Positions 16,891 to 25,946 are shown, counted from the first letter of the stretch. The stretch is 64,000 nucleotides of DNA from JACPDI01 sp035463475 (GCA_035463475.1 DATHTE010000008.1:62001-126000); one strand, 5' to 3'. Notes: generated by a model not told the origin, from the letters alone. Translations and numbers: made by a program.

Positions 16891-17443
16891 GGGCACCGAT
16901 TCTAGCTGGGCGCACCTGCGGCTCAAAGACCGGATCTATCCCGGCGTGCGCGTCCTGTTCGTGGGCATCAACCCCGGCGTGCGATCGGCCGTGACCGGTC
17001 ATCACTTTGCCGGCTACTCGAACCGGTTCTGGAAGCTGTTGTTCGAGTCCGCGCTGGTGCCCGAACCGATCGGGCACCGAGACGACGTGCGGCTGCCGGA
17101 GTGGGGGTACGGCATCACCAATCTGATCACGCGCCCGAGCCCCGGCATCGACACGCTGAAACCGAAGGAGTACGTGGACGCCGTTCACGCGCTCGAACGC
17201 AAGGTGCGGCGATACAGGCCGGTCGTGGTGGCGCTCGTCGGCGTGACGCTCTTCAGGGCGATCTTTCCGGACAAGAGAAAGGAAACGGTCGCGTTCGGAC
17301 CGCAGGCGGAGACGCTTGCCGGCGTGGCGGTGTTCCTGCTGCCAAACCCGAGCGGCAGGAACGCGAACTTCAGCTACGCCGAGATGCTTCGCGCGTTCCG
17401 GGCGCTGCGAACGCACCTCGATCGCGTCGCGCCTCGAGCCTGA
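16889..17443 (+). CDS. mug: Mismatch-specific uracil/thymine-DNA glycosylase (MUG family)
   Basis: About 184 residues, the usual size for the family. The active-site motif GINPG (in LFVGINPGVRSA) and the second motif LPNPSGRNANFS are both present, along with FAGYSNRFWKLL and GYGITNLITRPS. Enzymes of this type excise U or T opposite G, and ethenocytosine, beginning base-excision repair. The ATG at 16889 overlaps the ATG of the divergent EVE gene; a TTG at 16871 is an alternative inside that gene. Neither gene has a clear Shine-Dalgarno of its own, because each leader lies in the other's coding region. Confidence 0.9.
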   Translation: MGTDSSWAHLRLKDRIYPGVRVLFVGINPGVRSAVTGHHFAGYSNRFWKLLFESALVPEPIGHRDDVRLPEWGYGITNLITRPSPGIDTLKPKEYVDAVHALERKVRRYRPVVVALVGVTLFRAIFPDKRKETVAFGPQAETLAGVAVFLLPNPSGRNANFSYAEMLRAFRALRTHLDRVAPRA

Positions 17444-17527
17444 TTGCGCAGGACGGACCCAGGGGCCCGCATCACAGCGCAACGAGCATTCTGAGACTGC
17501 GCGCCGCGTCCGCAAACCTGTGGCGGC

Positions 17528-17542
17528 GGCCGCGAAGCGGCC
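17528..17542. terminator. Hairpin between convergent mug and glycosidase genes
   Basis: GGCCGC-GAA-GCGGCC forms a 6-bp GC stem in the 150-base gap between two converging stops. A CTTTTGACTTTCGACTTTGAACTTC tract follows (split repeats of GACTTT). It could end transcription from either side, but no uniform T-run is present. Confidence 0.35.
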
Positions 17543-17593
17543 CACCCAACCTTCCTTTTGACTTTCGACTTTGAACTTCGTGCCGTTATCGAT

Positions 17594-20500
17594 TTACCTT
17601 CTACCTGTTGCCTTGAGCAGCTCGGTCGATCCCGTCCTCCGGTCGACGAACGCCATCTGCATCGCGCCCGCCGGGACAACGACGTCGATGGTCCGCCGCG
17701 CGTGCCGCAGGCGCACCGTCGCCGGCTCGGCGCGCTCGTTCACGGCTATCACCAGCAGCGCGTCGGCGAACGGCAGCACGCGGACCAGGCACCCTTCCGG
17801 CGCCTCGGCCGATGTCTCGACCGCGCGCGTGAGACCCGCGGCAATCAACCCGGCGCGGTAGTGCGCCTCTGTGGCCTCCTGGCCATCGGCCCATTCGAGC
17901 GGCAGCGGGTGGTGGTGGATGGCGCCAGCCCCGCGCGCTCTCGTTGCGGACGCCGGCGCTCCCTCCGCCGCGAACCAGGACTCGGGCAGCGTGCCGGCGA
18001 ACCGAAGCGCCATGCGCGAGGAAGCACCTGACGCCGGGACCGCCGCGGTTTCTTCGACCGCCGCGAGCGGCCGTTTGCCGACGCCCAACCGCTCGGCCGG
18101 CAGCCCCGCATCGTCAGCCTCGAACCAGCCGCTGGCGATGAGATGCGCTCCCGCGCCAACGGCTTCCGCGATGGCGTTCCAGGCCGCGCCCGACAGGCCC
18201 CTCGTGGCCGGCAGCACGATCGCCTTCGGTGCGCCGAGCTCGGCGGGTGCGTTGTACTCGGCGATCGCGCGCGCGGGGGTCATGAGCCTCTCGAACAGCG
18301 CGCGGACGGCAGCGCGCGTCGCGCCGGTGGCCTGGTCGCGCGCCGAGAACATGTCGGACGAAGGGATGATGAGCGCGACCTCGGGTTCGACGTACCCCTC
18401 GAACCGCGCGCGGTGCCGCGCCACGAAGTCGGCCACCTCGCGCAGCACGCGGTGCTCGGGCTTGTAGCTGCCGTCCACCCGTCGCAACCCGATCGCGACT
18501 TCGTTGTCCGACGCCATGTACGGGTTGACGTCGTAGCACCACTGAATCACGCCGAAGGCGCCCGCGGCAAACGCGTACCCGATCTTGCGCGAGAGCAGCT
18601 GCGCGAACTGCTCCGGCTCGCGGATCGCCGCGCCCGACAGCAGCTCCCGTTGCATGATGCCGGTCTCGCTGACGAGCATCGGCTTGCCGCTCGCCTTCGC
18701 GAGGACGCCGTCCCACAACAGCGCGTCGTTGTTCCACCAGGTGTGCATCGACGTGAACGCCACGTGCGGGTGGTGAAACAGCGGCCCCGGCCTCGTCGTG
18801 AGCCCGCCTTCGTCCTGTCCCACGCTGACGGCCGCCTGCGAGCCTCCCGCCCGCACCGCCTCGGTCATGCGCCGCACCCACGTGTTGAACGCCTCCTGCG
18901 CGAACAGCGTGTAGTCCACCGCGCGGTACGGCCGCGCGTCACCCATCAGGTACCAGACCTCGAAGTCGGCATCCGTCGGCAGCGCGATCGGCTCGGACGG
19001 CAGCAGGTGCCAGCGCGCGCGCACGACGTCCTGCCACGTCTGGCCGGTCCGGGCGGCGGGGCCATAGCGCTGCTCGAGCCACGCGAGGAACGCCTCGCGC
19101 TCGTGCCGGTCGCCATTCGGGCGCGTGCGCCAGAGGCGTTGCGGCGAGGAGAACGACGGCTCGTTGATGAAGTCCCACAGGATCTCTTTCGCCCGGGCGA
19201 AGCGCGAGGCCACGGCCGACACGTACGCGCGTTGCCCCTCGACCGCGCGCGGATCGAGGAACGGGTTCTCTCCGCCGAACCGCTCGGGCAGGAACGCGAA
19301 GAACGTGAAGATGACGGGTATCCCGTGCTTGCGCGCGGTCAGGTAGTAGGCCTCGAGCGCCCGCAGGAACCCTTCGTCGATCACGTTCTGATCGAGCGAG
19401 ATCTTCCGCCACCCGGACCAGACGCCGGTGCGTACCATGTTGATGCGCAGCGACGCGAGCTCGGCGAAGGTGTCGTCCCACGTCGCGGCGTCGGGCTCGA
19501 AGAGAAAATCCCGGTGGACCGTCGCCGACATCATCGTCGTGCCGACGACTGGCTCGGGCCGGCCGTCTCGACGAAGCGTGTAGCGATCGAAGGTGAGCGT
19601 GCCTCCCGACGTCAAGAGCGCGGGATCGAAGATCCAGAACCCGGTGCGCGCGACGGGCAGGCCGGGCGCCTCCGCGGTGACGCGGTACAGCCCTGGTGTC
19701 CATGTGCCTGAAAGCGCGACGCGAGCAGTCGCATGCGCGCCGCCCGTCAACGGCACGTCGTTGACGGTGCGGTCGCCGCCGGGCCCGTTCACGCGGAGCG
19801 TTACGCGCCAGTCGCCGGGCTCAGCCGCGAGCGGCCTGTGCAGTCGAAGGACAACGGATGGTTGCTCCCCTTCGTGGAACGTTCCGAACGTGGGGTCCAC
19901 GCGAAAGTCCACGGGTTGCCGGACCGCCTCGCGCAGCAACAGCTCCTGCTCGGCGCCGCTCGGCGGCACCGATAGCAACCAGAACACCCACCGCCCGCCG
20001 GCCCAGCGTCCCTGTAGCCGATCGATGGCGAATGCCGCGGCCGCGCCCGGAAAGCGCGGGTCGTCGGCCGCGCGCGTGAGATGGAGCAGCGGATGCAGGA
20101 TCGCATCGCGCGCGCCTGGCGAACCGTCCTCGTCGCGGAAGTCCACGGTGTCGGTGAGCCGCGGCTCCAGCACCGACGCCCACGCCTCCCCTTCGATGCG
20201 GCGACGATCGAGCGCGACACCGCTCCCGCGCGCTGGCGCGATCTCGGCGCGAGCGGCGTCGACACGATACGACTGGTTCAAGCGCAGCGCTTTGAGCATC
20301 GACACCGTTCGCGGCTGGACGACTCGGGCGCCTGGAGGTCCCACCACCGGACGCGTGAACGGCTCGCCCCCCAGGTGCAGGAGCGATCCGCCGCGTTCGA
20401 GAAACCTCTGAAGCGGCTCCCATGCCTCGGCCGGAAACGCCGAGCCGTGGCGCCACACGAGCAAGCCTCCCTTCGAGAGCGCGTCGGCGAGGGCCGCCGT

Positions 20501-20680
20501 GCTGGTGAGTTCCACGGCGCCGGGCACCGCCGCCGGAGAGGCGACGTCGATCGAGGGAAAGCCAGGCTCGGCGAACGCGATAATTGCGGTCGTCGGTTTC
20601 GCGTCAGTCTGTTCGGCCATTCCGGTTCCGCCGGTCAGGAACAGGACGGCGGCTGCGGGAAGAAGAGAGTGCTGTCGCAT
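17594..20680 (-). CDS. Secreted clan GH-A glycoside hydrolase, cellulase/GH42-like
   Basis: A 1028-residue protein with a signal peptide from MRQHSLLP; the ATG at 20680 is chosen over 20698. An N-terminal amidotransferase-like/beta region (about 30-330) precedes a TIM barrel (about 370-740). The barrel has DFINEPSF with likely acid/base Glu507 and LVSETG with likely nucleophile Glu672, the clan GH-A pair, plus VIFTFFAFLPERFGG. The C-terminal 280 residues resemble a class-I glutamine-amidotransferase-like domain as in GH42 enzymes, then a small beta domain. Expected role is hydrolysis of a beta-linked glycan in the periplasm or outside. I cannot place it in a numbered family with confidence. 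Confidence 0.75.
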   Translation of the reverse strand: MRQHSLLPAAAVLFLTGGTGMAEQTDAKPTTAIIAFAEPGFPSIDVASPAAVPGAVELTSTAALADALSKGGLLVWRHGSAFPAEAWEPLQRFLERGGSLLHLGGEPFTRPVVGPPGARVVQPRTVSMLKALRLNQSYRVDAARAEIAPARGSGVALDRRRIEGEAWASVLEPRLTDTVDFRDEDGSPGARDAILHPLLHLTRAADDPRFPGAAAAFAIDRLQGRWAGGRWVFWLLSVPPSGAEQELLLREAVRQPVDFRVDPTFGTFHEGEQPSVVLRLHRPLAAEPGDWRVTLRVNGPGGDRTVNDVPLTGGAHATARVALSGTWTPGLYRVTAEAPGLPVARTGFWIFDPALLTSGGTLTFDRYTLRRDGRPEPVVGTTMMSATVHRDFLFEPDAATWDDTFAELASLRINMVRTGVWSGWRKISLDQNVIDEGFLRALEAYYLTARKHGIPVIFTFFAFLPERFGGENPFLDPRAVEGQRAYVSAVASRFARAKEILWDFINEPSFSSPQRLWRTRPNGDRHEREAFLAWLEQRYGPAARTGQTWQDVVRARWHLLPSEPIALPTDADFEVWYLMGDARPYRAVDYTLFAQEAFNTWVRRMTEAVRAGGSQAAVSVGQDEGGLTTRPGPLFHHPHVAFTSMHTWWNNDALLWDGVLAKASGKPMLVSETGIMQRELLSGAAIREPEQFAQLLSRKIGYAFAAGAFGVIQWCYDVNPYMASDNEVAIGLRRVDGSYKPEHRVLREVADFVARHRARFEGYVEPEVALIIPSSDMFSARDQATGATRAAVRALFERLMTPARAIAEYNAPAELGAPKAIVLPATRGLSGAAWNAIAEAVGAGAHLIASGWFEADDAGLPAERLGVGKRPLAAVEETAAVPASGASSRMALRFAGTLPESWFAAEGAPASATRARGAGAIHHHPLPLEWADGQEATEAHYRAGLIAAGLTRAVETSAEAPEGCLVRVLPFADALLVIAVNERAEPATVRLRHARRTIDVVVPAGAMQMAFVDRRTGSTELLKATGRR

Positions 20681-20714
20681 CGCCCGGCAGGGTAGCACGG
20701 CGTGCGAATGGTGC

Positions 20715-21536
20715 TCAGGGGCTGCACGACGGGCCGAACGTGAAGGTGGCGCTCGGCGGGCTGCCGCCGAGCGCGCGCGACTCCACGCGCACCTGGTGGC
20801 TGCCCTGGGCCGTGGCTTTCACGTCCACGCTCGCGACGCGCCACGCAGTCGAGGGTCCCGGGAGCTTCTCCACGCACGCGCGGACAGGATCGCCCGAGGG
20901 GTCCGCAAACACGAGCACCTGCTGCTCCCCTCGGTGCATCAGGAAGGCCAGGACCGGCCGCGTCTTCGATCCCGACCAGGTCAGTGGCGAGGACAGCTCG
21001 TAGGCGTCGCCGCGTCGCGCCACGGCGTTCAGGTCCTTCCACTCGGCCGGAAGGGGATAGAGCGCCGTGCCAGCCTGCCACTCCCGCTCGCCGGCAACGG
21101 GATACGCTGCATGGTTTTGTTCCCTGCTCTGGCGCGTGTCGTACAACGCCACCCCTTCGCTGGGACCGGGGTGCGTCGGGGGGAAGAACCTCTGAAAGGC
21201 GATCCACCTGCCGTCGTCGGACGCGACCGGCGAGCGCGCGTAGATCTCGTCGGGCGGCACGCGTCCCGCCGGATCGACGACGGTGAAGCCGTGGTCGCCG
21301 AGCAGCAGCACCCGCGCCTCGTCGTCGCGGATCATGAGCGCGCGCAGCGGCCCCATCGTCTCGTTCAACGAGACGATGTGATGGCGATTGGTGTCCTTGT
21401 GCGTGATCATCACGCGCGCCGGCCGTCCCGGCGTGGCATCGAGCGCTTCGGCCATCAATCGCGCCGATTCGGCCCGCGGGAGACTGGGCTGCGGGCCCGC
21501 GGCGAGGAGGACAAAGACGGTCAACGTCGGTATCAT
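20715..21536 (-). CDS. Hypothetical secreted protein
   Basis: 273 residues starting MIPTLTVFVLLAAGPQPS, a short signal peptide. The start overlaps the stop of the TPR lipoprotein gene as ATGA, so the pair is translationally coupled. The body is predicted beta-rich, with repeated strand-turn elements such as RVLLLGDHGFTVVDPAG and SDDGRWIAFQRF that suggest WD40- or propeller-like blades, and it ends in a C-terminal FTFGPSCSP. I do not recognise a family. The frame is open far upstream, but that stretch is a shadow of the TPR gene. Confidence 0.6.
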   Translation of the reverse strand: MIPTLTVFVLLAAGPQPSLPRAESARLMAEALDATPGRPARVMITHKDTNRHHIVSLNETMGPLRALMIRDDEARVLLLGDHGFTVVDPAGRVPPDEIYARSPVASDDGRWIAFQRFFPPTHPGPSEGVALYDTRQSREQNHAAYPVAGEREWQAGTALYPLPAEWKDLNAVARRGDAYELSSPLTWSGSKTRPVLAFLMHRGEQQVLVFADPSGDPVRACVEKLPGPSTAWRVASVDVKATAQGSHQVRVESRALGGSPPSATFTFGPSCSP

Positions 21537-23095
21537 CGGCTGGGTTTGTTGAGCGCGGCGATGAGCTCCGCCGCTTTCTCCTTCATGATCGCATGCTCTG
21601 CGGCCCGCGTGGCAAACCCGATGGCCTCGGTACGCCGGCCGAGCTGTGCGCCCGAGTACGCCGCGTTGTAGTACGAGCGCGCCTCGCTCACCAACTGGTC
21701 GTCGATCGCACGCTGGTACTCTGACGCGAGCGCTCCGACCTCCTCCGCATCCTCGGGCTCCACATCCGCCTTCTGCATCTCGGTCAGGTCGGCGCGATAG
21801 GCGTCGGCGGACGTGCGGTAGCAGCCAGCCGCCCTCGGGAACAGTGCGAGCGCCCCTTCCCATTTCTTCTGTTCGGAGCGGACGAGGCCGAGGTACCACG
21901 CCGCGTCGCAGATCGCGCTGCTCCTGTCCATGTCCATCGTCTTCTCGAGATCGGCGGAGGCGGCCTCGATCGCGCCGCGTTCGAAGTAGATGATTCCCGC
22001 CAGCAGGAACACGTCCGGCCGCAGCCCGGCCGTTTGCTTGGCGCTCTCGGCGTCGTCGCGCGCCTCGTCGAGGCGTTTCTGCAGGCGGCGATTGTAGGCG
22101 CGCCAGTAAAACGCGTCGCCGATGTACCACTCGCCAAGCTCGATGAGGCGCGTCGCGTCCGCAATCGCCTCGTCCGGGCGCTGCAGGTACGTCAACGAAA
22201 TGATGCGGCCGAGCAGAGCTTCGCGGTGCGCCGGCACGAGGGCGAGTGTCTCGTCGTAGTAGCGCACCGCGTCTTTCAGCTTGTTGAACGTGCGGTACAT
22301 GCCAGCGAGCGCGACCGTGGCCGACGGGGACCTGGGAAACGCTTCGTACGCGGCGGTGAGGTGCGGCGCAATCGTCTTCCTCATGCCTCGTCCTCGCGAC
22401 GCGTCCGCGAGCGCGTAGCGCCCGAGGAACAGGTGCGCCTCCGCGTATCGGGGTTCGAGATCGAGCACGTCCTCGAGCAGCTCCCGGCGGCGCTGCACGC
22501 AGGCGCCGAGGCGATACTTCACGAGCGGCGAACCGCCATGCTGCGCCTGGATCGCGTCCAGCGAGGCGTCCCGCGCGCGGTAATCGCCGTACGAGCAGGC
22601 GAGGGACGCGTCGATGTAGGCGACGAACGGATCCGCGAGCCGCGGCTTGAGCCGCGCGCGCCAGCCCGCCACCTGCGGGCCGATCGCCTGGCGCGTGCGG
22701 ATGAACTCCTCGCTGAACTCTTTGGTCAGGCCGGCGTAGTCCCACGCGATCGCGTCCGCCAACGCGACCAGGAGGGGAGCGTCCTCGACAGGGGGGAGCG
22801 AGGCGGCGCGCGCTCGCGCGCGCTCCAGGTAACCGACCGCCGGCAGGCCGATCTCTTTTTCCCGCAGAGCCAGCAGAAGACTGGCGCGGAACGCCCCGCG
22901 CGCCGCCTCCGGCGCCGGCCGCCGCGCCTGGGCCAGGTGCGCCTCGTAGATGTCCAGCGCTTCCACGAGGCAGGCGTAGCAGCCGATCGCCGCCAGGCCG
23001 TCGGCTTCGGCCAGCGTCCGCAGAGGCTGCCGGGGTGCGCGCGCCGCGCAGGCGCACAGGAGCGCCGCGAGGCCGATGATGGTCGCATGGCGCAT
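21533..23095 (-). CDS. TPR-repeat lipoprotein
   Basis: 520 residues. The start at 23095 gives a lipoprotein signal, LAALLCAC, with candidate lipid-bearing cysteines at about 16 and 18; an upstream in-frame ATG at 23176 would run through the inverted repeat and lose this. The rest is alpha-helical with TPR-like repeats: a block at about 205-270 (LLEDVLDLEPRYAEAHLFLG), about 280-350 (LAGMYRTFNKLKDAVRYYDE), and about 370-440 (AEASADLEKTMDMD-like). It is likely a periplasm-facing scaffold for protein contacts. The stop overlaps the next gene by 4 bases. The partner and pathway are unknown. Confidence 0.75.
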   Translation of the reverse strand: MRHATIIGLAALLCACAARAPRQPLRTLAEADGLAAIGCYACLVEALDIYEAHLAQARRPAPEAARGAFRASLLLALREKEIGLPAVGYLERARARAASLPPVEDAPLLVALADAIAWDYAGLTKEFSEEFIRTRQAIGPQVAGWRARLKPRLADPFVAYIDASLACSYGDYRARDASLDAIQAQHGGSPLVKYRLGACVQRRRELLEDVLDLEPRYAEAHLFLGRYALADASRGRGMRKTIAPHLTAAYEAFPRSPSATVALAGMYRTFNKLKDAVRYYDETLALVPAHREALLGRIISLTYLQRPDEAIADATRLIELGEWYIGDAFYWRAYNRRLQKRLDEARDDAESAKQTAGLRPDVFLLAGIIYFERGAIEAASADLEKTMDMDRSSAICDAAWYLGLVRSEQKKWEGALALFPRAAGCYRTSADAYRADLTEMQKADVEPEDAEEVGALASEYQRAIDDQLVSEARSYYNAAYSGAQLGRRTEAIGFATRAAEHAIMKEKAAELIAALNKPSR

Positions 23096-23115
23096 GGCTG
23101 ATGCATTAGACACCG

Positions 23116-23154
23116 TTGGGGTCAGGTTTAGACCTGGTTTAGACCTGACCCCAA
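23116..23154. repeat. REP-like inverted repeat, GGGGTCAGGTTTAGACC type
   Basis: Arms 23116-23134 (TTGGGGTCAGGTTTAGACC) and 23136-23154 match at 17 of 19 positions, with a one-base loop. It also contains a direct GGTTTAGACCT duplication. It lies upstream of two divergent genes, so it is not placed as a terminator. The GGGGTCAG core recurs in the 34268-34358 element and resembles REP palindromes mobilised by RAYT transposases. Confidence 0.7.
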
Positions 23155-23208
23155 ACTTGCACCACCACACAGACACAGCCTGCGCTGAGCTGTGAGGGAG
23201 GATGACTC

Positions 23209-23499
23209 ATGCGACCGTTCTTGCTCGTTGTGGCGGTGGCGCTTGGCGCCTACGTCGGGATTGCGGCGCTGCCACCGGCCGGAATCGCGTCCGCGCACGC
23301 ACTGGAAGAGTCCGTCGCGGGCGCTCAGCAGCAGCCGTCCGGACGGGCCCAGGTCGACATCAACGTGAACCGCGGCGGCGGCGGGGCGTGGTGGGCCAGC
23401 CCCGTCTGGATCGCCATCGGCATCATCGGCCTGGTGCTGCTGATCGTCGTCATCGCGATGGCGGCCCGTGGCGGGGGCACGACTGTCATTAAAGAATGA
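23209..23499 (+). CDS. Small hypothetical membrane protein
   Basis: 96 residues with a good GGGAGG ribosome site 8 bases before the ATG. There is an N-terminal signal-like helix (about 3-30), a short QQQPSGRAQVDINVNRGGGG linker and one C-terminal transmembrane helix (about 66-88; VWIAIGIIGLVLLIVVIAMA) followed by ARGGG. The layout (exported N-terminus, single anchor) is that of small envelope proteins. No family is recognised. Confidence 0.65.
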   Translation: MRPFLLVVAVALGAYVGIAALPPAGIASAHALEESVAGAQQQPSGRAQVDINVNRGGGGAWWASPVWIAIGIIGLVLLIVVIAMAARGGGTTVIKE

Positions 23500-23578
23500 T
23501 GGGCTCAGCCGTCACCCTCGACACGTGCGCATAGAATCCTTCAGGGGTGGGCGTTCGATCGCCTGCCCCTGAGGGCCG

Positions 23579-24907
23579 ATGCCAACTTCGCCGAAGAGCC
23601 GCGCCGGGGAGGTCGTCACCGTCGCTGGGCGCGACGTCACCGTTTCCAATCCGCAGAAGGTGCTCTTCCCGCAGGCGGGCTACACGAAACGCGATCTCGT
23701 CCGCTACTACCTCGCCGTCGCGGATGGGGCGCTCCGCGCGGCGGGAGGGCGCCCCAACGTCCTCGTGCGCTATCCCAACGGAGTCGGCGGGGAGTTCTTC
23801 TATCAGAAGCGTGCGCCTGCCTCGCGCCCACTCTGGGTGGACGTCGTTTCGCTCAGCTTTCCCTCCGGACGCACGGCGGAAGAAGTGGTCCCGCGCGACG
23901 CCGCGGCGCTCGCGTGGATGGCGAACCTTGCGTGCCTCGAGCTGCACCCGCATCCGGTGCGAGCGGACGATCTCGATCATCCGGACGAGTTGCGCGTCGA
24001 TCTCGATCCGGTGCCGGGCGTCGCGTGGGACCAGGTCTGCGAGGTGGCCCGCACGGTCAGGGTGGTCCTCGGAGATTTCTCGCTCGTCGGGTGGCCGAAG
24101 ACGTCCGGTTCGCGCGGGATCCACGTGTACGTTCGCATCGAACGGCGCTGGACCTTCTCCGAGGTCCGCAGGGCCGCGCTCGCTCTCGCGCGCGAGGTCG
24201 AGCGCCGCGCGCCGGCGCTCGCCACCAGCAAGTGGTGGAAGGAGGAGCGGCACGGCGTCTTTCTCGACTACAACCAGAACGCGAAAGATCGCACGATCGC
24301 CGCCGCCTACTCAGTGCGCCCCACCGCCGACGCCCGCGTCTCGGCGCCGTTGACCTGGGACGAGATCGACGAGTGCAATCCAGGGGACTTCACGCTGGCG
24401 ACCATGCCGTCGCGGTTCGCGGAGGTCGGGGATCGGCACGCGGAGATGGACGCTGCGCCCTGCTCGCTCGAACCGCTGCTGGAACTCTCGGCCCGTCACG
24501 AACGCGAGGGACTGGGAGACGCGCCGTGGCCGCCGCACTTCAGGAAGCAGCCTGGCGAGCCCGTGCGCGCGCAGCCCTCGCGTCGCCGCACTCCGATCCA
24601 TCCGCTCATCGAGATTGCCCGCGCGAGACGCAAGGAAGACGCGCTGGCGGGGCTGGATCGCTGGAAGGCGAGGCACCCGGAAGCGGCTGCGCACCTGAGC
24701 CCGCCCGATGTTCTGGTGGATGCCATGCGCGGCCGGTTTCACACGTGGACGCGCATACGCGTGAACCTGCGGCACGTGCCCGCGGAACTGCGGCCGCCAC
24801 AGGAAGCGCTCGACCCGGACGAGGACATGTCGGCCGACTGGAGTGAGGTCACTCCGGCTCGGGACGCCCCGCGCCGAAGACCTTCTCCAGCTCGTAAGCG
24901 GTCGTGA
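23579..24907 (+). CDS. Stand-alone LigD-type DNA primase/polymerase
   Basis: 442 residues of the archaeo-eukaryotic primase superfamily as in LigD polymerase domains. Motifs seen are TVSNPQKVLFP near the start, FFYQKRAP, the metal-binding D-x-D in LRVDLDPVPG, and the nucleotide-binding WPKTSGSRGIHVY, followed by NQNAKDRTIAAAYSVRP. In bacterial end joining this domain fills gaps with ribonucleotides. The C-terminal extension of about 110 charged residues is not needed by the family. The gene converges with the ligase gene and overlaps it by 59 bases. No Ku gene is in the window, so end-joining competence is inferred only. Confidence 0.85.
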   Translation: MPTSPKSRAGEVVTVAGRDVTVSNPQKVLFPQAGYTKRDLVRYYLAVADGALRAAGGRPNVLVRYPNGVGGEFFYQKRAPASRPLWVDVVSLSFPSGRTAEEVVPRDAAALAWMANLACLELHPHPVRADDLDHPDELRVDLDPVPGVAWDQVCEVARTVRVVLGDFSLVGWPKTSGSRGIHVYVRIERRWTFSEVRRAALALAREVERRAPALATSKWWKEERHGVFLDYNQNAKDRTIAAAYSVRPTADARVSAPLTWDEIDECNPGDFTLATMPSRFAEVGDRHAEMDAAPCSLEPLLELSARHEREGLGDAPWPPHFRKQPGEPVRAQPSRRRTPIHPLIEIARARRKEDALAGLDRWKARHPEAAAHLSPPDVLVDAMRGRFHTWTRIRVNLRHVPAELRPPQEALDPDEDMSADWSEVTPARDAPRRRPSPARKRS

Positions 24908-25946
24908 CCTCGAGCTGATCGTAACGGCAGTCGGCGGGGCGTTTGTCCGGCCGCCACCGCTGGAACACGGCGGCGTGGCGAAACCGGTCTCCCTGCAGGT
25001 GATCGTACTTGACCTCGCACACCCGCTCGATGCGCAGCGGCTCCCACGAGAGGTCCTTGCCCGCGCTCCACCGGCTCTGCCCGCCGGGCATCCGCGTGAT
25101 CCCGCTCGCCTCTGGCTGCGCCCACTCGCGCCACGGGTGAGCGTCCATCGCGCCCTTTCGGAGGGGCTCGAGCTCCGCCGCGAGCTGCTTTCGCGTGCCC
25201 ATCGTGAACGAAGAGGTCACGCCGACATGCTGCAGCGCACCCTTCTCGTCATAAAGACCCAGCAACAACGATCCGACGAGCGTTCCCGGGCCGTTCTTGT
25301 GCCAGCGGAACCCCGCCACGACGCAGTCCGCCGTGCGCACGTGCTTGATCTTGAACATGACGCGCTTGCCCGGCTGGTAGGTGCCGTCGGCCGGCTTGGC
25401 CATGACGCCGTCGAGGCCGGCCCCTTCGAACCGCATCAACCAATCCTCGGCGACGCTCCTGTCGCGCGTCATGGGCGTCAGGTGTATGGGCGGCGGGAGC
25501 TTCGCGATGAGCTGCTCGAGCCGCGACCGCCGCTCCCGCAACGGTCTCGACCGGAGGTCTTCTCCCGCGGCTGCGATCAGATCGAACGCGACGAACGACG
25601 AGGGGGTCGCTTTCGCCAGCTTCGCTATCCTCGACGCGGCCGGGTGGAGCCGAAGCTGAAGGGCGTCGAAGTCGAGGCCGTGGGGCGTCGCGATGACGAT
25701 CTCGCCATCCACGACACAACCGTCCGGGAGAAGCGACGCGATCGACTCGTGCAGCTCGGGGAAATACCGATCGAGCGGCCGGAGGTCCCGGCTCTGGATG
25801 AACGCGTCTCCTCTGCCGCGAAAGACGATTGCGCGGAAGCCGTCCCATTTGGGTTCGTACAGGAATCCCTCTCCGGACGGCAGCTCCTCGGCGACTTTCG
25901 AGAGCATCGGTTCGATGGGCGGCTCGACGGGAAATGAGGGCGTCAT
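24849..25946 (-). CDS. ATP-dependent DNA ligase, LigD ligase-domain type
   Basis: 365 residues from the ATG at 25946; the frame is open to 26228, but the extra part is not family-like. Motif I YEPKWDGFRA carries the adenylated lysine (Lys33). Other nucleotidyltransferase motifs are VVDGEIVI, FVAFDLI, LDGVMAKP and VMFKIKH, followed by an OB-fold region with GSLLLGLYDE. It seals nicks using ATP. It is encoded opposite and overlapping the LigD-type polymerase, so the two LigD activities exist here as separate proteins instead of one fusion. It is divergent from the sigma-54 activator gene. Confidence 0.9.
   Translation of the reverse strand: MTPSFPVEPPIEPMLSKVAEELPSGEGFLYEPKWDGFRAIVFRGRGDAFIQSRDLRPLDRYFPELHESIASLLPDGCVVDGEIVIATPHGLDFDALQLRLHPAASRIAKLAKATPSSFVAFDLIAAAGEDLRSRPLRERRSRLEQLIAKLPPPIHLTPMTRDRSVAEDWLMRFEGAGLDGVMAKPADGTYQPGKRVMFKIKHVRTADCVVAGFRWHKNGPGTLVGSLLLGLYDEKGALQHVGVTSSFTMGTRKQLAAELEPLRKGAMDAHPWREWAQPEASGITRMPGGQSRWSAGKDLSWEPLRIERVCEVKYDHLQGDRFRHAAVFQRWRPDKRPADCRYDQLEVTTAYELEKVFGAGRPEPE

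Noticed and set aside
18143..19711. Forward-strand open frame of 522 codons
   Set aside because: It is a shadow of the clan GH-A hydrolase.
21537..23057. N-terminal extension of the 20715-21536 gene (780-codon open frame)
   Set aside because: The residues are arginine-rich shadow of the TPR gene. A signal peptide begins at the coupled ATGA start 21536.
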